From positions 1 to 9,428 of the forward strand of contig SXZD01000152.1 of the NCBI GenBank assembly GCA_005788065.1: a stretch of DNA of 9,428 nt. The letters are read 5' to 3'. Origin of the DNA: Burkholderiales bacterium. Its GTDB lineage: Bacteria > Pseudomonadota > Gammaproteobacteria > Burkholderiales > Burkholderiaceae_B. Positions 5,874 to 9,428 of this stretch are shown piece after piece (the first letter of the stretch is position 1; each line of letters begins with the position of its first letter). A program made the translations under genes and the position numbers. A model generated the notes under the pieces. It saw only the letters and a list, made by a program, of their open reading frames with translations. It was not told the DNA's origin and made no database searches.

Positions 5874-7004
5874 ATGAGTCAAATGACCCCAGACAACAAG
5901 TCCCGCCGCGAGTTTCTGTCCGGCAGCGGCACGGCCGCTGCGGCAGCAGGCGTTGGCGCACTTGGCTTTCCCATGATTGCCAAGGCGGACACGGTGTCCC
6001 TGCGTTTCCAAAGTACATGGCCTTCCAAGGACATCTTCCACGAATATGCCAACGACTTTGCCAAGCGTGTCAATGAAATGTCCGGGGGCCGACTCAAGAT
6101 CGAAGTGTTGCCCGCGGGTTCTGTGGTCAAGGCATTCGACCTGCTCGACGCGGTCAGCAAGGGCACGCTGGATGGTGGCCATGGCGTGGTGGCTTACTGG
6201 TACGGCAAAAACTCGGCTGTGGCCCTGTGGGGTTCCGGTCCTGCTTTCGGTATGGACGCAAACATGGTGCTGGCATGGCACTACTACGGCGGCGGCAAAA
6301 AGCTGCTGGACGAGATCTATGGCAGCCTCAATCTTGAAGTTGAGTCTTTCCTGACCGGTCCCATGCCCACCCAGCCACTGGGCTGGTTCAAAAAGCCCAT
6401 TGTCAAGCCGGAAGACCTCAAGGGTCTGAAGTACCGCACCGTGGGTCTGTCCATTGACATCTTCACCAAGATGGGCGCCTCGGTCAATGCGCTGCCCGGC
6501 GGTGAAATTGTTCCGGCCATGGACCGTGGTCTGCTGGATGCTGCCGAATTCAACAACGCGTCTTCCGACCGTCTGCTGGGCTTCCCTGACGTGTCCAAGG
6601 TTTGCATGCTGCAAAGCTTCCACCAGGCATCCGAGCAGTTTGAAATTCTGTTCAACAAGAAAAAGTACGAATCGCTGCCAGCAGAACTGAAGGCCATCAT
6701 CAAGTACGCAGTGGAGTCTTCATCTGCCGACATGAGCTGGAAGGCCATTGATCGCTACTCGACCGACTACGCCGAGATGCAGGCCAAGCAAAACGTCAAG
6801 TTCTATAAGACACCTGACGCAGTGCTGAAGGCCCAGTTGAAGGCATGGAACGAAGTGACCGAAGCCAAGGCTGCAGAAAACCCGGCATTCAAGAAAGTGC
6901 TCGATTCGATGCGCGAATTTGCCCGCCGTTCATGCAAGTGGCAAAACGACACGTTGGTCGACTACAAAATGGCCTACGCCGATGCGTTCGCTGCCAAAAA
7001 GTAA
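5874..7004 (+). CDS. dctP: TRAP transporter substrate-binding protein, DctP family
   Basis: Periplasmic solute receptor of a tripartite ATP-independent (TRAP) transporter, 376 residues. The N-terminus is a Tat signal, SRREFLS (10-16), with an Ala-rich hydrophobic core and probable cleavage after AKA (36-38). The mature part starts VSLRFQSTWPSKDIF, then LPAGSVVKAFDLLDAV (79-94) and YWYGKNSAVALWGSGPAFGM (108-127). The lobe motif LKYRTVG holds Arg188, the arginine that in this family salt-bridges the ligand carboxylate, followed by LPGGEIVPAMDRGLLDAAEF. It resembles the mannitol/chloroaromatic and 2-oxoacid (TakP-like) branch. The TakP Glu-Trp cation site reads Glu225-Phe226 here, so the ligand may differ. 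GAGGAG seven bases upstream gives a strong start. It heads the dctPQM operon and is divergent from phoD. The ligand is probably an organic acid; identity unknown. Confidence 0.93.
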   Translation: MSQMTPDNKSRREFLSGSGTAAAAAGVGALGFPMIAKADTVSLRFQSTWPSKDIFHEYANDFAKRVNEMSGGRLKIEVLPAGSVVKAFDLLDAVSKGTLDGGHGVVAYWYGKNSAVALWGSGPAFGMDANMVLAWHYYGGGKKLLDEIYGSLNLEVESFLTGPMPTQPLGWFKKPIVKPEDLKGLKYRTVGLSIDIFTKMGASVNALPGGEIVPAMDRGLLDAAEFNNASSDRLLGFPDVSKVCMLQSFHQASEQFEILFNKKKYESLPAELKAIIKYAVESSSADMSWKAIDRYSTDYAEMQAKQNVKFYKTPDAVLKAQLKAWNEVTEAKAAENPAFKKVLDSMREFARRSCKWQNDTLVDYKMAYADAFAAKK

Positions 7005-7039
7005 GTGTATGTTGATGCCGGTTCGCCGGTAACACAAGC

Positions 7040-7074
7040 AAACAGCGTGGCCAGGTGCCACGCTGTTTCGTTTT
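7040..7074 (+). terminator. Strong hairpin with T-rich tail between dctP and dctQ
   Basis: AACAGCGTGGC (7041-7051) and GCCACGCTGTT (7057-7067) are perfect complements around the 5-nt loop CAGGT; one more A-T pair extends the stem to 12 bp (7040-7068). TCGTTTT follows. It looks like an intrinsic terminator or attenuator 35 bp after the dctP stop. Because dctQ and dctM follow at once on the same strand, it probably works as a partial terminator or a 3' stabilising structure that keeps binding-protein mRNA in excess over permease mRNA. Confidence 0.85.
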
Positions 7075-7103
7075 GGATGTATCTTTTACTCAGGGTTTGC
7101 CCT

Positions 7104-7685
7104 ATGCAACAGCTTCTGCTGACTGTCGACAAGATTTCCACTTTCGTGGGCAAGGTGTTTGCGTGGCTCATTGTTGTCTTGACCATCGTCATCGTGTTCG
7201 AAGTGGGTTCCCGTTACCTGCTCAATCGCCCCAACGCGTGGGTGTTTGATGCGACCTACATGATGTACGGTACGTTGTTCATGATGGCTGGTGCCTACAC
7301 GCTGTCAAAAAACGGTCATGTCCGTGGCGACATCCTTTATGGATTTTTCGAGCCCAGGACGCAGGCGTTTTTTGACCTCATTCTGTACATCGTTTTCTTC
7401 TTACCTGGCGTGGTTGCCTTGGCATATGCCGGTTACACATTTGCCAGCGAGTCATGGGTCATCAAGGAGCATTCGTCCGTGACGGCGGACGGGCCGCCGA
7501 TTTATCACTTCAAGACCATCATTCCGATTGCTGGTGGACTGCTTCTCTTGCAGGGATTTGTGGAGATCATCCGCTGTGTCGTGTGCCTGATAGAGGGTGA
7601 CTGGCCATCGCGTGAAGAGGATGTGGAAGAAGTGGACGTGGAAAAACTCAAGGCCATGGTCGGCCACGAGGATATCAAAAAATGA
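7104..7685 (+). CDS. dctQ: TRAP transporter small permease subunit, DctQ family
   Basis: Small membrane subunit of the TRAP transporter, 193 residues from the ATG at 7104. It has four predicted transmembrane helices (about 14-34, 50-67, 88-110, 134-152), the normal DctQ count. The family features EVGSRYLLNRPNAWVFD (33-49) and KNGHVRGDILYGFF (69-82) are present. The frame is open back to 7005, but the upstream codons run through the hairpin, and AGGG about nine bases before 7104 supports the later start. The C-terminus is a charged cytoplasmic tail (161-193) with EEDVEEVDVEK. Its stop overlaps the dctM start as ATGA, so the two are likely translationally coupled. DctQ binds DctM and supports the transport domain in the membrane. 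Confidence 0.92.
   Translation: MQQLLLTVDKISTFVGKVFAWLIVVLTIVIVFEVGSRYLLNRPNAWVFDATYMMYGTLFMMAGAYTLSKNGHVRGDILYGFFEPRTQAFFDLILYIVFFLPGVVALAYAGYTFASESWVIKEHSSVTADGPPIYHFKTIIPIAGGLLLLQGFVEIIRCVVCLIEGDWPSREEDVEEVDVEKLKAMVGHEDIKK
7682..7685 (+). other. ATGA stop-start overlap of dctQ and dctM
   Basis: The dctM ATG (7682-7684) shares bases with the dctQ TGA (7683-7685), a typical translational-coupling junction that would keep the two membrane subunits in similar amounts. A GAGG motif lies about 12 nt upstream. Confidence 0.93.
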
Positions 7686-9428
7686 AAAAAGAACTGTATT
7701 TCGGGATGTCGCTGATAGCGCTCATCCTGTTGTCGATTGCGATCTTCATGCCCGCCCCGTGGAATATGAGCAACGGGCATTTGGGCCTTCTGATGCTGTC
7801 TCTGGTGGTGGTTGCCATCATGCTGGGATTTCCTACTGCGTTCACGTTGATGGGCATGGGGGTCATCTTTACCTTTCTGGCCTATGAGCATGACGTCAAC
7901 AAGACCTTGAACCTCATGGTGCAATCCACGTACAAGGTGATGACCAACGACGTTCTCATCTCCATACCCTTGTTTGTGTTCATGGGCTATCTGGTCGAGC
8001 GTGCCAACTTGATCGAAAAACTCTTCAAGAGTCTGCATCTGTCGCTCGCCCGCGTGCCTGCTGCACTGGCCGTGGCTACGTTGGTTACTTGCGCCATTTT
8101 TGCAACGGCCACCGGTATCGTGGGTGCAGTGGTCACGCTGATGGGTCTGTTGGCCATGCCGTCGATGATGAAAGCCGGTTACGACACCAAGATGGCTGCG
8201 GGTGCGATTACCGCTGGCGGCTGTCTGGGTATTCTCATTCCGCCGTCGGTGATGTTGATCGTTTATGGTGCAACAGCCGGTGTGTCCGTTGTAAAGCTGT
8301 ACGCAGGGGCTTTTTTCCCCGGCATCATGTTGGCCGTGTTGTACATCGCCTACGTTATCATCCGCGCCAAAATCAATCCCAAGTGCGCGCCACCCCTGTC
8401 CGAAGAGGACCGTAAAGTGGCGTTGACCCCGGTGATTGCAGAAATTGCCATGCAGACACAGGCCAAAGTGTTTCCCGCTCTGCTTGGCGCACTGAAGGGC
8501 CGCTACAACAGCCGTCACAGCACGGGTCAGGTATTCGGTCAGTTTCTGATTGCCGCCATTCCGTTGACTGCTTTTCTGTTGATTTTTGCGCTTAGCTACA
8601 AGTCTGTTACCGAACCACTGCCGGTAGATGAAATTCCGCCAGAGATTCAGGCATTCGACTCTCTGGACGCAGGGCAGAAGCTTGCAGAGCCAGGCGGCTT
8701 GCAAGAGCCCCCGGGTGCCACAGGTCTTCAGGAGCCTCCGGGTGCTGGCGGTTTGCAGGAGCCTCCGGGTGCATTGAGTGTGCCGCCCGGTGCATTGCAG
8801 GAGCCTCCCGGAACGGTCTCGGGCTTGCGAGAGCCTCCGGGTGCCGATTCTTCCCTGAAAGAGCCTCCCGGCGCTGTATCCGGTCTGCAGGAACCCCCGG
8901 GTGCCGCACCGGCGCAGGGCTCTTTGTCCGAGCCCCCGTCAGCCGGTGGTCCCGTACCGGCAGGGCAGGGTGAACCGCGCGCTGTATCGCAGAACTTCCT
9001 CATCGGCTGGGGCATCGCTGCAGTGCTGTTGCTCGGCTTCTATGCGAAGTTCACCTTCCAGCGTTTTGAGATTTTCAAGATGCTGTTGGCCTCCTTCTTC
9101 CCGCTGGCCTTCCTGATTCTGGCGGTGCTGGGCTGCATCGTTTTTGGTTTGGCAACGCCGACCGAAGCGGCTGCTGTCGGTGCGGGAGGCGGCTTCATTC
9201 TGGCTGCCCTGTACAAGCAATTGAATCTTGGCGTTGTACAGGAATCAGCGTTTTTGACGGCAAAAACCAGTGCCATGGTGTGCTGGCTGTTTGTGGGTTC
9301 TTCCATCTTCTCGGCAGCGTTTGCATTGCTGGGCGGGCAGGAACTCATTGAGCAGTGGGTGCTGTCGCTGGGTCTTACGAAGGTTCAGTTCCTGTTGTTG
9401 TCGCAGGTCATCATTTTTGTATTGGGCT
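7682..9428 (+). CDS. dctM: TRAP transporter large permease subunit, DctM family (partial)
   Basis: Large, ion-coupled transport subunit of the TRAP system; 582 codons are visible and the 3' end is outside the window. The start is the ATG inside the ATGA overlap with dctQ. Family motifs include NDVLISIPLFVFMGYLVE (89-106), GCLGILIPPSV (180-190), LYAGAFFPG (206-214), NPKCAPP (232-238) and TPTEAAAVGAGGGF (492-505). Typical DctM proteins have about 430 residues. Here the distance from NPKCAPP to TPTEAAAVGA is about 260 residues, where I would expect 60-70. The extra part contains a charged segment (240-285), a transmembrane helix (287-306), a Pro/Gly-rich repeat loop (307-437) and a second helix (438-455). 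The frame runs through without a break, so this is a real insertion and not a frameshift. If the flanking charged segments are cytoplasmic, the repeat loop is periplasmic. Confidence 0.93.
   Translation, partial: MKKELYFGMSLIALILLSIAIFMPAPWNMSNGHLGLLMLSLVVVAIMLGFPTAFTLMGMGVIFTFLAYEHDVNKTLNLMVQSTYKVMTNDVLISIPLFVFMGYLVERANLIEKLFKSLHLSLARVPAALAVATLVTCAIFATATGIVGAVVTLMGLLAMPSMMKAGYDTKMAAGAITAGGCLGILIPPSVMLIVYGATAGVSVVKLYAGAFFPGIMLAVLYIAYVIIRAKINPKCAPPLSEEDRKVALTPVIAEIAMQTQAKVFPALLGALKGRYNSRHSTGQVFGQFLIAAIPLTAFLLIFALSYKSVTEPLPVDEIPPEIQAFDSLDAGQKLAEPGGLQEPPGATGLQEPPGAGGLQEPPGALSVPPGALQEPPGTVSGLREPPGADSSLKEPPGAVSGLQEPPGAAPAQGSLSEPPSAGGPVPAGQGEPRAVSQNFLIGWGIAAVLLLGFYAKFTFQRFEIFKMLLASFFPLAFLILAVLGCIVFGLATPTEAAAVGAGGGFILAALYKQLNLGVVQESAFLTAKTSAMVCWLFVGSSIFSAAFALLGGQELIEQWVLSLGLTKVQFLLLSQVIIFVLG
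8696..8941 (+). repeat. In-frame GLQEPPGA-type repeat within dctM
   Basis: This stretch (residues 339-420 of DctM) repeats a GLQEPPGA-like unit. EPPG starts at 8705, 8732, 8759, 8801, 8831, 8861 and 8891, with degenerate VPPG at 8780 and EPPS at 8930. Spacing between units is 27, 27, 21, 21, 30, 30, 30 and 39 bases, always a multiple of three, so the frame is kept. The DNA copies are similar (GAGCCTCCGGGT and close variants), which points to tandem duplication followed by drift. The array sits between two extra hydrophobic helices of the permease. Confidence 0.93.

Noticed and set aside
5760..6623. Antisense open frame (287 codons) opposite dctP
   Set aside because: Shadow of a well-conserved binding-protein gene; no recognisable domain.
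7005..7103. Earlier start for dctQ at 7005
   Set aside because: The added codons run through the hairpin at 7040-7068 and have no DctQ similarity.
7505..8704. Long antisense open frame (399 codons) opposite dctQ-dctM
   Set aside because: Its His/Gln/Arg-rich composition is what the reverse complement of hydrophobic codons yields; no motifs, and the sense genes are clear.
8607..9015. Minus-strand open frames across the repeat with Pro/Gly-rich products
   Set aside because: They arise because the 3-base-periodic repeat stays open in several frames; the plus-strand DctM frame is continuous and flanked by conserved motifs.

Overview
The window looks like a chromosomal segment of a Gram-negative proteobacterium, most likely a betaproteobacterium (Burkholderiales-like). 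The evidence is moderate GC, Shine-Dalgarno-led genes, two Tat-exported proteins, a TRAP transporter of the DctP/DctQ/DctM type, and a PlcP-Agt gene pair of the kind found in alpha- and betaproteobacteria. No rRNA, tRNA, CRISPR array or insertion sequence was seen. The species cannot be fixed from sequence alone.

Layout. (1) Positions 1-697, minus strand: the first 232 codons of a class III PLP-dependent aminotransferase with a long N-terminal extension, cut by the window edge. (2) After a 56-bp divergent gap, three plus-strand genes follow: a phosphatidylserine decarboxylase (754-1737), a PlcP-type metallophosphoesterase (1821-2639) and an Agt-like GT4 glycosyltransferase (2650-3801). (3) Convergent with them, and overlapping the glycosyltransferase 3' end by 69 bp, is a Tat-exported PhoD-family phosphatase (3733-5487, minus). 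(4) A 386-bp divergent gap (5488-5873) holds a four-copy 11-bp direct repeat next to the phoD start and a candidate PhoB box with a -10. (5) Positions 5874-9428 hold a TRAP transporter operon: dctP, a strong hairpin, dctQ, and dctM, which overlaps dctQ by ATGA and runs off the window.

How the genes may work together. PlcP cleaves the head group from glycerophospholipids and Agt glycosylates the resulting diacylglycerol. This is the known membrane-remodelling route that replaces phospholipids with glycolipids when phosphate is scarce. PhoD next door would release phosphate from phosphodiesters or monoesters outside the cytoplasm. The decarboxylase in front of plcP makes phosphatidylethanolamine, a possible PlcP substrate. 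I read the left two thirds as a phosphate-economy and lipid-remodelling island; the linkage is visible but the function is inferred. The TRAP operon is probably a separate unit importing an organic acid.

The most unusual feature is in the TRAP large permease. It carries an insertion of roughly 190 residues, made of an extra transmembrane hairpin around a proline-rich loop with repeated EPPG motifs (8696-8941). The loop is predicted to lie on the periplasmic side, facing the substrate-binding protein.
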